From the NCBI GenBank assembly GCA_003142635.1, contig PLMX01000132.1:1-33244 (forward strand): a stretch of DNA of 33,244 nucleotides, given 5' to 3'. The DNA is from Syntrophaceae bacterium (lineage in GTDB: Bacteria; Desulfobacterota; Syntrophia; Syntrophales; UBA2185). Within the stretch, counting starts at the first letter, position 1. Each line of letters begins with the position of its first letter. Below are positions 25,601 through 32,422 of this stretch, piece after piece. The translations under genes and the position numbers were made by a program. Below the pieces are notes generated by a model that saw only the letters and a list, made by a program, of their open reading frames with translations, searched no databases and was not told the DNA's origin.

Positions 25601-26901
25601 GTACCGGCGCTGCAAGCATCATTCATGGCATAGTCTGATGGCACACCATTTTTTATATAGGTATACTTGGCATCCTGACCGCCTATCTCAAAGATTGTGT
25701 CTACTGTATTATCGAAAAATAATGCCCCTGTGGCATGGGCGATAATCTCATTTATGATGCCGCCCGTCATGGCATGTAATCCTGCTATCTGCCTGCCCGA
25801 GCCTGTTACACCCAATCCAACAATTCTTATTCTTTCTCCAAGTACGCCCAGCCGGTCATAGAGATCAGCATAGCATTCTCTTGAGGCCTGAACGGGATTT
25901 CCTTGAGTACGCAGGTACACGGAGGCCAGGACCCTATCATCATTCACTCTCAGGATGACAGCCTTCGTCGTCGTCGATCCTACGTCGAGGCCGATAACAC
26001 ACAGGTCATTCTCTTGGGCTATCCCCCTTTCCGCTGTTTTGAAATCGACCATACCGGCAGCACTGCCAAGAGAAGGCAATGAGGAAAAGGAATCCCTGCC
26101 CCCTTTGAAAATATTTTCCCTTTCCGGCAATTTTATCGTTTCGTGATTGAGCGCCCACAACGCTGAGCCCAGCGCCTCGAAGTAAGGAGCCTCTTCCGGA
26201 ACGATCAAGTTTTTTATCTCTTTCTTAAGATAGCCGATCATAACCGGATTTTGCGCGGTCCCGCCGATGATCATGATATCGTCCCTGGGAATCTGTTTGA
26301 TTATTTCAATGATCTTGCCGGCCATCATCTTGCACAGCCCGGCGGCGATCCTTCCTTTCGGCACACCTTTGTTTGTTGCATGGGTGCAGTCACTTTTGCA
26401 GAATACACTGCAGCGCCCTGATACCTTATAAGGCCTTTCTTCGTTGGCAAAATCAGTCGCCTCAGTTAACGACATGCCGATTCTTCTTAGCTGTTGAAGG
26501 AAAAATTCCCCTGTCCCCGATGCACATTTATTCCCCGTCTGAACCGAACATATCCTTCCGTCCTTTCCCAAGACGTAGACCATGAAGGTTTCTCCTCCGG
26601 CGCTGATGACGGCATTAAGATTCTGCCCTTTGCCATTGAAGTGAGAAAGCGCGGATTCGACTGCTTCCGGCTCGGAAATGGATGAAAGATTTACGGAGTG
26701 CCTGAATTTTCTGCCCGTTACGGCAATTCTGTCATATGCGCTCGAATCTAAATTTGTGAGCGTTTCCAGCAACGCCTGTCGAGGGTTGCCATTGTGAGGC
26801 TTGACACTAATGGACGTCTTATGGATATGATCATTTCCGTCTCTGGTAATGCCTACTGCTGATAATGTCGATGCACCTATACAAATGCCAAGACTCTTCA
26901 A
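22627..26901 (-). CDS. Giant 2-hydroxyacyl-CoA dehydratase activase fusion (two BadF/HgdC domains, DUF2229, HgdB-like)
   Basis: This 1424-residue protein belongs to the acyl-CoA dehydratase activase-related family. Residues 1-245 are a BadF-type ATPase-like domain whose phosphate loop is degenerate (GICIGASTLSAVG) but which keeps the Fe-S cysteine in KCASGTGEF. About 300-560 is a complete second activase domain: GLDVGSTTTKAV, IFEIGGQDAKYT, DACSAGTGSF and CAAFISSD. About 650-900 is DUF2229, and the remainder resembles the HgdB dehydratase subunit with scattered cysteines. Activases use ATP to inject an electron into 2-hydroxyacyl-CoA dehydratases or benzoyl-CoA reductases. The start is TTG after GAGGGTGG. 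No separate dehydratase genes accompany it. The reaction is unknown. Confidence 0.88.
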   Translation of the reverse strand: MKSLGICIGASTLSAVGITRDGNDHIHKTSISVKPHNGNPRQALLETLTNLDSSAYDRIAVTGRKFRHSVNLSSISEPEAVESALSHFNGKGQNLNAVISAGGETFMVYVLGKDGRICSVQTGNKCASGTGEFFLQQLRRIGMSLTEATDFANEERPYKVSGRCSVFCKSDCTHATNKGVPKGRIAAGLCKMMAGKIIEIIKQIPRDDIMIIGGTAQNPVMIGYLKKEIKNLIVPEEAPYFEALGSALWALNHETIKLPERENIFKGGRDSFSSLPSLGSAAGMVDFKTAERGIAQENDLCVIGLDVGSTTTKAVILRVNDDRVLASVYLRTQGNPVQASRECYADLYDRLGVLGERIRIVGLGVTGSGRQIAGLHAMTGGIINEIIAHATGALFFDNTVDTIFEIGGQDAKYTYIKNGVPSDYAMNDACSAGTGSFLEEAAKETMGLEMESIGGMAMKGQEPPNFNDQCAAFISSDIKNAFHEGMTREDIVAGLVYSICMNYDNRVKGNRPVGNNIFMQGGVCYNQAVPIAMAALTGKRIVVPPEAGLMGAFGVALEIKRMLELGLLKEEEFSLKELRDRTIGYGEPFICNGGKEKCDRKCEIARIRIEGKTYPFGGACNRWYNQRFNIQFDTEELNFVKIHEELVFKKYVPQPEELGVRENSKTVGINKSFLVNSYYPLYYRFFSRLGFRVLVSDISEQEGVDRQRAPFCYPAEISHGYLHNLLRKKPDYLFLPQVKGTYVENGCKQGITCPLSQGEPYYLSSAFKDTEILRNMRREAKIITPVIDFSAGYEKAENVFVSMAGKLGCRKSLALRAFSEAVETQKSTDKEMKEAGMRFLRDLEKNPDRSAVVIFGRSYNAFVPEANMGIPHKFASRGVPVVPFDFLPLDEEAIADNMYWSTGQSILKGTNFVERHSQLFGCYITNFSCGPDSFLVGYFHHIMKGKPFLILELDSHVADAGLETRIEAFMDIIKNHRELKKSRIDASAPYHSLPPAYFDHRKQEFIDSRGRVYPFHHPRIHLIFPSMGRFLNDATSAVFRSIGIRASVLPPADAEVLKLGRGNTSCKECLPLLLTVGSLLKYLKDRGKSEELLVYFMPTASGPCRFGQYSPFISQLIARNGIDDVALFSLQAENSYAETGGNNFTLKLWSCLVVADIMQDIYSVILTNAVDKEAALDVYNQETRKLIDVFEHSPNFKDIRRTLEGVADNFRKITVKRHVHETPAILLTGEIFVRHDDLSRQFLVEKLAEQGFASKISSVIEWVYYTDWCFEKGFSASPPKFRERFSLLLRSAWMRSYEKAFKKTMERSGLYTYRLDDVDHLISESRHLINPELTGEAVLTIGAAVTEVLHRYCGAIAIGPFGCMPNRLAEAILSREMGTEHPFLAIESDGNLFPQVITAKLEVFLLQASRSHEQMRELHRKGSH

Positions 26902-26968
26902 TTTCCCACCCTCGAAGAATTGTAACGGCTATCTCAACACTCAGTCGATTTCATCTCGGACCCCGCTC

Positions 26969-27060
26969 CCTTATCGGAACTGGGAAAAACCCAGCAGGGA
27001 CTTAAGATAAATATTTAACAATATAAGCTGTGCTTAAGATTTCGTACCTTATTGGAACTG
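26969..27060 (-). repeat. Two-copy motif and hairpin in the activase leader
   Basis: On the minus strand CAGTTCC(A/G)ATAAGG occurs at 27047-27060 and again at 26969-26982. ATCTTAAG occurs at 27033-27040 and 27001-27008. The hairpin CTGGG-TTTTT-CCCAG (26980-26994) joins the second copy. These sit in the untranslated leader of the activase gene, about 70-160 nt before its start, and may bind a regulator. Confidence 0.5.
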
Positions 27061-27084
27061 ATCCGTTTGACCATACTAATTGCT

Positions 27085-27112
27085 ATAATATACGGCTCTT
27101 TTCTTTTGTCAA
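27085..27112 (-). promoter_or_regulatory. Near-consensus sigma70 promoter for the activase gene
   Basis: Minus-strand TTGACA (27107-27112), a 16-nt spacer and TATTAT (27085-27090). The perfect -35 box and five of six bases of the -10 box make a strong candidate. It predicts a leader of about 180 nt before the TTG start at 26901, long enough for a regulatory element. Confidence 0.65.
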
Positions 27113-27137
27113 TAAACTATGCAGAATTTGTTGACCC

Positions 27138-28004
27138 TTAATCCGAAAGCTTCAGTGGCTTTCGGGCTTCCTTACCATCTAAGATAACATTATCTACCTG
27201 ATCTTCTCTTCTCACAGGATTAGTTAATTGGCCAATCTTTTCTATTTCTATGGTCACAATATCACCGTCCTTAAGGTATATCGGAGGCTGTCTGGTAAAA
27301 CCGACACCTTCCGGCGTACCAGTCAAGATTACCGTACCGGGCAGCAGCGTCATAGATCTCGAAAGATCACTGATGATCGCAGGAACGTCGAAAATCATGT
27401 CACAAGTATTTGCATCTTGTACAGTTTTCCCATTTAACACGGCACGGATACGGAGGTTTTGGGGATCTGGAATTTCATCTTTTGTGACCAGATAAGGTCC
27501 GAGCGGACAGAAAGTATCAAAACTCTTTCCCCTTGCCCATTGCTTTTTCTGTTTTTCGATCTGCCAGTCCCGGGCGCTGACATCGTTGGCACAGGTATAA
27601 CCTAAAATAGAGTCCATCGCCTCAGAGCGGGATACGTTCTTGATCGTCTTTCCTATAATGACGGCCAGCTCAGCTTCATAGTCGACATTCTCAGAACCTG
27701 CTTGCGGAAGAAAGATGGGCGACATATGTCCAATCACGCTGGTTGTCGCTTTAAGAAATAAGATCGGTATATCGGGATAAGACACACTCGTTTCGTCGGC
27801 ATGTTGTCTATAGTTTAATCCCAACGCCAGCATATTGCAGGGATAAACAGGGGGAAGAATGCTTCCAATTCTTGCTAATTTCGACGTGACTTCAAAATCT
27901 CCGAACAGGTCTCCCTGTATTATCAGGGCCTGGCCTTCGAGTTCCGGTTCATATAGTCCGCACATTTCATGGTTTTTGTCTGAAAGAAAGCGAATGATTT
28001 TCAT
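27138..28004 (-). CDS. Fumarylacetoacetate-hydrolase-family protein
   Basis: This 288-residue FAH-fold enzyme belongs to the group of 2-keto-4-pentenoate hydratases, acylpyruvases and oxaloacetate tautomerases. It shows MLALGLNYRQHADET, VDYEAELAVIIGK (metal-ligand Glu/Asp pair), GYTCANDVSARDWQ, and RGKSFDTFCPLGPYLV. A C-terminal GTPEGVGFTRQP stretch follows the family. The exact substrate cannot be told and it may act on beta- or 2-keto-acids. ATG at 28004 has GAGGAG with normal spacing. It is separated from the activase gene by 236 nt with its own promoter, and it diverges from the MCE operon. Confidence 0.85.
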   Translation of the reverse strand: MKIIRFLSDKNHEMCGLYEPELEGQALIIQGDLFGDFEVTSKLARIGSILPPVYPCNMLALGLNYRQHADETSVSYPDIPILFLKATTSVIGHMSPIFLPQAGSENVDYEAELAVIIGKTIKNVSRSEAMDSILGYTCANDVSARDWQIEKQKKQWARGKSFDTFCPLGPYLVTKDEIPDPQNLRIRAVLNGKTVQDANTCDMIFDVPAIISDLSRSMTLLPGTVILTGTPEGVGFTRQPPIYLKDGDIVTIEIEKIGQLTNPVRREDQVDNVILDGKEARKPLKLSD

Positions 28005-28340
28005 GGTTCATCTCCTCGAGCATTTTTTCGATCATGTTTCTCTCACATTGTGGGGAGAAACCATATACATTCAGAAGCGCTTAGCGCCCTGCGATTTTGA
28101 TTCTTGGAAGAGCAAGTATTTGCGCTTCCATTTACATTATGTTAACATTCATTGCAATTATATTGAGGGCCAAGCTATCACGCTATCTTCGCTGACCATA
28201 AAGAAATCTGGTCTGGGACAGGCCTATTGTGAACAGAGGCTCATTCAACCAATCAAGATAAGCGACCCCATGATTAGCAGCGTTTTGCAAAGTATACCTG
28301 TTCGAGTTCACCAGCGCCGTCCCGTTCTTACGAGGGCATT
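28005..28340. other. Divergent intergenic region, no convincing gene
   Basis: This 336-nt AT-rich stretch separates the FAH gene (minus) from the MCE operon (plus) and must hold both promoters. One plus-strand candidate is TTGCGC-N17-TAACAT (near 28121-28149), a weak match. An inverted repeat GAAGCGC/GCGCTTC spans 28074-28080 and 28122-28128. A plus frame ending at 28344 overlaps the permease start as ATGA but does not resemble a protein. Confidence 0.5.
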
Positions 28341-29126
28341 ATGATTAATGCCATAGCAAGAATCGGCACAACGACGATTAATGTAACCAAAACATTCCGC
28401 GATACCCTTTCATTCGCCTTCACTATCATCCTGAAGATGTTTAACAAGAACTCTTACAACAGTGCAACGAGGCAGGTTCTCATACACCAGATATATTTTA
28501 CTTCTGTACAGATACTGCCCTTGTTCATAGGCATTTCTATCATATTCGGCACCCTTCTCATGGGTATCGTTCTTCAAATCATAAAGAACCTGGGCCTTGC
28601 CGAGCATCTGGGTCGGATAATCATGGATCTGGTTGTTACGGAATTGGCGCCCTTTGTCACAGTGCTGTTGATTGCCCTCCGTTCCAGTTCCGCCATAAAT
28701 GCTGAAATTGCCGTCATGAAGGTTAATAAAGAATTAAACACGTTGGATAAATTCAATATCGATGCGGTCGACTACCTCTTCTTACCGAGGGTCATAAATG
28801 GCGTCTTATCCGTTGTTTTGCTGAGTGCTTTTTTTTCTATCCTGGTCTTGACAAGCGGCCTATTATTTTCAAAGCTGCTTTTCGGACTGAGTCTGGAATC
28901 CTATTCAAATGTTTTATTAAGTTCGGCCAATTTTTATGATATAGTAATATCTCTTGTAAAATGTTGTACATTCGGCTTTTTTATTACATTAATCCCCATA
29001 CGTTTCGGCCTGCATGCCACAAATGATCTCACGAGTATACCGATCTCGGTTCTTAACGGCATGGTCGATGTCTTCATAGCAATTATTTTCATTGAGGTGT
29101 TGTCATTAATTCTAATCTTCATTTGA
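28341..29126 (+). CDS. MlaE-family ABC transporter permease
   Basis: This 261-residue polytopic inner-membrane protein of the MlaE/MCE transport family has about five membrane segments (strong ones at 50-85, 95-115, 145-175, 200-220 and 235-260). The conserved coupling segment ELAPFVTVLLIALRSSSAINAEIAVM corresponds to the MlaE stretch with ELGPVVAALL in E. coli, though the family glycine/alanine residues are partly replaced by Ser. MlaE permeases move phospholipids between inner membrane and the periplasmic MCE protein. A GAGG site precedes the ATG. Its stop overlaps the next start (TTGA), so the two are coupled. Confidence 0.9.
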   Translation: MINAIARIGTTTINVTKTFRDTLSFAFTIILKMFNKNSYNSATRQVLIHQIYFTSVQILPLFIGISIIFGTLLMGIVLQIIKNLGLAEHLGRIIMDLVVTELAPFVTVLLIALRSSSAINAEIAVMKVNKELNTLDKFNIDAVDYLFLPRVINGVLSVVLLSAFFSILVLTSGLLFSKLLFGLSLESYSNVLLSSANFYDIVISLVKCCTFGFFITLIPIRFGLHATNDLTSIPISVLNGMVDVFIAIIFIEVLSLILIFI

Positions 29127-29584
29127 GGCTGTTTGAAGGTGAAGTCGCTCTCGATGAGAGATTGAAGGACTTCGCCGAAGAACATAAAAAAACCCTGGGG
29201 CTCGTTTCGCTGGATGTGCCACTCATCTCGAACCTGGATGTGTCGGTTAATATCGCTCTCATCAAGCAGTATCATGAGAATCTATCCGCAGATAAAGCAC
29301 AAGCGCTGGTTCTCAGCTATCTGACAAGATACGGTTTGGAAGATATTTCTAATAAGCGAAATCCCGCCCTGACCAATAAAGAGCGGTTTTGTGTGATGCT
29401 TTTACGAGCCGCTATGGTCAGAGATTCTATTATTGTTATTGATAGACCTTTTACTATTATACCAGACGTCAAGGATGATCGATTTATATATGATGCCTTG
29501 AAAATTGTTGATGATTCATTTAGAGAATGCCATATATTTGATTATCTATGGTCCAAAGACAGATACGGTATGATTACCGTTTGA
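29123..29584 (+). CDS. Truncated, apparently inactive ABC nucleotide-binding-domain protein in the MlaF position
   Basis: This 153-residue protein aligns by eye with MlaF downstream of its Walker A helix. GLVSLDVPLISNLDVSVNIAL matches the post-Q-loop region, LTNKERFCVMLLRAAMV (from residue 83) replaces LSGG-signature sequence, and IIVIDRPF (103-110) matches Walker B with the catalytic Glu changed to Arg108. Walker A is missing altogether, as are the Q-loop Gln and the switch His. Upstream in the same direction is the permease gene, which overlaps it by 4 nt (TTG start), so no earlier start could restore the lost part. It should not hydrolyse ATP alone. It may be a structural subunit paired with an ATPase from elsewhere, or a decayed remnant, though the intact frame and coupling favour retention. 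Confidence 0.72.
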   Translation: MRLFEGEVALDERLKDFAEEHKKTLGLVSLDVPLISNLDVSVNIALIKQYHENLSADKAQALVLSYLTRYGLEDISNKRNPALTNKERFCVMLLRAAMVRDSIIVIDRPFTIIPDVKDDRFIYDALKIVDDSFRECHIFDYLWSKDRYGMITV

Positions 29585-29676
29585 TGATTTGGCAAGTTGA
29601 AGGATGAGCATCGTTTCTTCACTTTTTTGCTGAACAGTACTTCTTTAGTGAGCGTAAAACTACGTACGAGAACACT

Positions 29677-30591
29677 ATGTTTAAGAGAGTTGAATTCAAA
29701 GTCGGTTTGTTTGTAGTACTGACATCACTATTGATCATCACGTCCGTAGCTTATCTGGCTTACAGCAAAGGTTTCTTCACAAAAGAATATATTTATACCC
29801 TCTCATCAAAATCAGGTGAGGATCTTACGGAGGGAATGCCCGTCGTCTTTTCCGGATTTAAGATCGGCAAGGTAGAGGCATTAGAATTAAATGACGAGGG
29901 AACACTCATTATAAAAATAAGGATACCGGAACAACATGTAAAATGGATCAGATCAGATAGCAAATTCAGCCTCTATAAGCCGCTCATAGGTTCTGCCCGC
30001 CTTATTGTCACTACGGAGAATTTGAACAGCCCCCCGTTGTCGCTAAGAGCTATGCCCGAGATGACGACGGTCAGTGATATCAACGAGACGATAAAGAGGG
30101 TCCAGCCTACCCTGGACAAGATAGATAAGGTGGTTGCGCACATTGAAAGCATTACAGCGAACCTTGCTGACCCTCAGGGAGATGTGAATAAAATCCTGAG
30201 GCATTCGGAGAGACTGACGGAAAACCTGGCGAAGAAAGACACGCTCCTCGAGATGGCCGTCGGATCCAAAGAGAGCGTTCAGTCTGTTAATGAGTCTCTG
30301 AAGAAGGTTAGAGATATCCTTGTGAAGGCGGATGATCAGATGTACGGCCAAGACGGCGTCCTTCCCTTAGTGAGGACGATCCTAAGAGACGTAATTGTAA
30401 AGCTCCAAAAAATGAACGCGGCCGTCGATAATGTCGTAAAGATCAGTGCTGATACTGCCGAATCGACAAGGGATATAAAGGTATTGAGGACCGAGATCGA
30501 TACAACCGTCAATACGATCGGCAATCTTGTCAAAGAGATTGACAGGAAAATCCCTTTTAAGAAGCAACCGGAAGCAATAAAACTCCCATGA
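29677..30591 (+). CDS. MCE-domain lipid transport protein (MlaD-like)
   Basis: This is a 304-residue periplasmic protein. One N-terminal membrane anchor (about 9-28) is followed by one MCE domain (about 37-115; EDLTEGMPVVFSGFKIGKVEALEL, ending in GSARLIVT). A long helical tail (about 125-290) is rich in heptad-like Lys/Glu/Val sequence. MCE proteins form hexameric rings that shuttle lipids from the outer membrane, and the long tail suggests a needle or coiled tube. It lies 92 nt after the truncated NBD gene and overlaps the lipoprotein gene by ATGA. The ribosome site is weak. Confidence 0.88.
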   Translation: MFKRVEFKVGLFVVLTSLLIITSVAYLAYSKGFFTKEYIYTLSSKSGEDLTEGMPVVFSGFKIGKVEALELNDEGTLIIKIRIPEQHVKWIRSDSKFSLYKPLIGSARLIVTTENLNSPPLSLRAMPEMTTVSDINETIKRVQPTLDKIDKVVAHIESITANLADPQGDVNKILRHSERLTENLAKKDTLLEMAVGSKESVQSVNESLKKVRDILVKADDQMYGQDGVLPLVRTILRDVIVKLQKMNAAVDNVVKISADTAESTRDIKVLRTEIDTTVNTIGNLVKEIDRKIPFKKQPEAIKLP

Positions 30592-31253
30592 GAAAAATAA
30601 TCTGCCTCATGATGTTCAGTTTCCTGCTTGTTGGCTGCGGCTCATCGAAGCCCGTGCCCGAGTGGACCGACGCCTCCTTTAATCAACTCGACAACTATAA
30701 GAAGAGCTACTTGAGCGGCAAGGAACGTATCGCCGAAGCATACTTTGATAAGGCCGTTGATGAGATAAAGAGCAGCGGGGATCTGGACATTCTCGCCAGG
30801 GCCTACCTCACAAAATACGCTGTCCAAGTAGCCGTTCTCGAGGCATTTGATGACGGCGAGTATCTGAGGATAGAAGCCGTCGAACCGGTTCTGCAGAACA
30901 AGAACTTTTATGGTTTCCTGAAAGGCGCATTTGATAACGTCGATGAGAACCAATTGCCGCAGCAGTATGAGGGTTTCTTGAGGGCATTTAAAAGCGGCAA
31001 AAAAGAAACCATTGCTCGTGAAATTTCAAAAATGGATAACTCCCTGTCAAAACTAATCGCGATCGGCCTCCTTGTTAAAAAGAATAAAGATGATGAAATA
31101 GATTTGAAACTTGCCATCGATATCGCATCACAGAACGGGTGGAAAAAAGCTCTCCTCGCCTATCTCGGCAAGCTTCAATCCTTCTACGAAACGAACAAGG
31201 AACCGGACAAAGCGGCTCACGTTAAGGAAAGAATTAAGCTCATCAAAAATTAG
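30588..31253 (+). CDS. Lipoprotein of the MCE operon
   Basis: This 221-residue protein has a signal peptide with a lipobox LLVGC at residues 13-17, so it should be lipidated at Cys17 and inserted in the inner or outer membrane. The mature chain is helical and charged, with short repeats that look TPR-like (for example SGDLDILARAYLTKYAVQVAVLEA and NGWKKALLAYLGKLQSFYETNKEPDKAA). I cannot name the family. ATGA overlap with the MCE gene shows it is part of the same operon, so it is a likely outer-membrane or ring partner of the MCE protein. Confidence 0.8.
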   Translation: MRKIICLMMFSFLLVGCGSSKPVPEWTDASFNQLDNYKKSYLSGKERIAEAYFDKAVDEIKSSGDLDILARAYLTKYAVQVAVLEAFDDGEYLRIEAVEPVLQNKNFYGFLKGAFDNVDENQLPQQYEGFLRAFKSGKKETIAREISKMDNSLSKLIAIGLLVKKNKDDEIDLKLAIDIASQNGWKKALLAYLGKLQSFYETNKEPDKAAHVKERIKLIKN

Positions 31254-31385
31254 GCACAGCTCGAAGGATTTCAAACAAGCCTTTGATGGCAAGGATCTCT
31301 CTACACCGGAGGAAGCGCGAAAAATATACAGTATGCAAGAACTGCTGCTGATTAGGTGAAAATATGAAATTACGGGAGGATAATA

Positions 31386-31754
31386 ATGGTAGAAGATGCA
31401 ACGAAGAAAGAGCATAAGAAGGAAGAAAAGCCGTTAGAAAAAATGACGGTCAAGGAACTGAGAGCAATAGCTCTGGAAATTCCGCGAGCCGTGGCAGTTC
31501 ACGACATGAAAAAGGCGGAACTTATAGCCTGTATCAAGGAAGCAAGGGGCATCAAAGATGAGGCGCCTGTTAAGATAAGGAAAAAGGTCGTAGCAAAAAT
31601 AAAATTGAGCAAGAACGAAATAAAAGGAAAGATAAAGCAGCTCAAAGAAGAAAAAAAGGCGGCCCAGGCAGCAAAGAACAGAAAGCTAAAAGATATCCTG
31701 CGCCGCCGTATAAGTCACTTGAAGAAGCAAACGCGGAAATTTGCAGCTGCGTGA
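31386..31754 (+). CDS. Small basic Rho-N/SAP-like domain protein
   Basis: This 122-residue protein is very rich in Lys. Residues about 17-53 (KMTVKELRAIALEIPRAV to LIACIKEA) match the Rho termination factor N-terminal (Rho_N/SAP-like) helix-extension-helix, a nucleic-acid-binding fold. The rest is basic and likely coiled (KGKIKQLKEEKKAAQAAK). It probably binds DNA or RNA, but no target is known. A GGGAGG site precedes ATG 31386. Its stop is 13 nt from the convergent pdxT stop. A 132-nt gap separates it from the lipoprotein gene. Confidence 0.75.
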   Translation: MVEDATKKEHKKEEKPLEKMTVKELRAIALEIPRAVAVHDMKKAELIACIKEARGIKDEAPVKIRKKVVAKIKLSKNEIKGKIKQLKEEKKAAQAAKNRKLKDILRRRISHLKKQTRKFAAA

Positions 31755-31767
31755 AATCGGCTGGCTC

Positions 31768-32418
31768 TCAGCTCCTTGTAATTCGGGTTTGACGGGTCCA
31801 GCTCTTGCTGTTCCAGGCAGGATCTATGGCGGGAATACTCTTCTGGTCAAGGGGATCGAACCCGCATTTTTTTGCAAAGTAGCGGTGGAAGGCGACACAT
31901 CCGGTCAGTTCCGGATGAAAAACCGTGACCAGAACATCCGGACTTTCCGCTGCGGCAATGTAGTCTTCCATCCGGAGTAATACGTTCACGCCCTCGCCTG
32001 CCCGCGTGATCTTGGGTGCGCGGATGAATGTGAGTGGTAGCAGGTGTGGTGCAACCTGGGGAATACAGGCTTCAGATACAAAACTGTCAAGCTGACTCCC
32101 AAAACTGTTGCGTTCTATCTCGATATCGATCAGACCGAGATAGGTCGGCTCGCCGACTATGGACTTTGCCAGGAGAATCGTGCCGGCACATGTACCCCAG
32201 ATTTTCATTCCCCGCTTGAATTCGCGCAGTATGACCTCTTCAATGCCGAAGATACGCATCAACCGGGACATGCACGTACTCTCGCCACCGGGGATTATCA
32301 GGCCGGAAAGCCTGCAGAAATCGGCGGGGTCTTTCACGGGTATGCAAGGGATACCCAAACGTTCCAGGTGATCGAGGTGTTCGACAACTCCACCTTGAAG
32401 ATTAAGAACGCCGATCAT
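31768..32418 (-). CDS. pdxT: Pyridoxal 5'-phosphate synthase glutaminase subunit PdxT
   Basis: PdxT releases ammonia from glutamine for PdxS. The 216-residue class I glutaminase has GVLNLQGG at the start, IIPGGEST, catalytic Cys77 in GTCAG and His168/Glu170 in VFHPE, as in B. subtilis (C79, H170, E172). About 30 residues beyond the usual end (KKCGFDPLDQKSIP onward) form an extra tail. It begins 4 nt after pdxS stops, so the two are coupled. GGGGATGG precedes the ATG. Confidence 0.95.
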   Translation of the reverse strand: MIGVLNLQGGVVEHLDHLERLGIPCIPVKDPADFCRLSGLIIPGGESTCMSRLMRIFGIEEVILREFKRGMKIWGTCAGTILLAKSIVGEPTYLGLIDIEIERNSFGSQLDSFVSEACIPQVAPHLLPLTFIRAPKITRAGEGVNVLLRMEDYIAAAESPDVLVTVFHPELTGCVAFHRYFAKKCGFDPLDQKSIPAIDPAWNSKSWTRQTRITRS

Positions 32419-32422
32419 TTTG

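Noticed and set aside
28121-28149. dif-like sequence (TTTGCGC...TTATGTTAACAT)
   Set aside because: The right arm resembles the XerD half of dif, but the left arm lacks the TAA-inner dyad, the spacer is 7 instead of 6, and the parS site nearby points to the origin rather than the terminus.
27859-28344. Plus-strand frame ending with an ATGA overlap to the MlaE start
   Set aside because: The overlap looks like translational coupling, but the first third is antisense to the FAH gene. The sequence is rich in Cys/His/Ser with no recognisable fold, and no ribosome site precedes an internal start. Treated as a chance frame.
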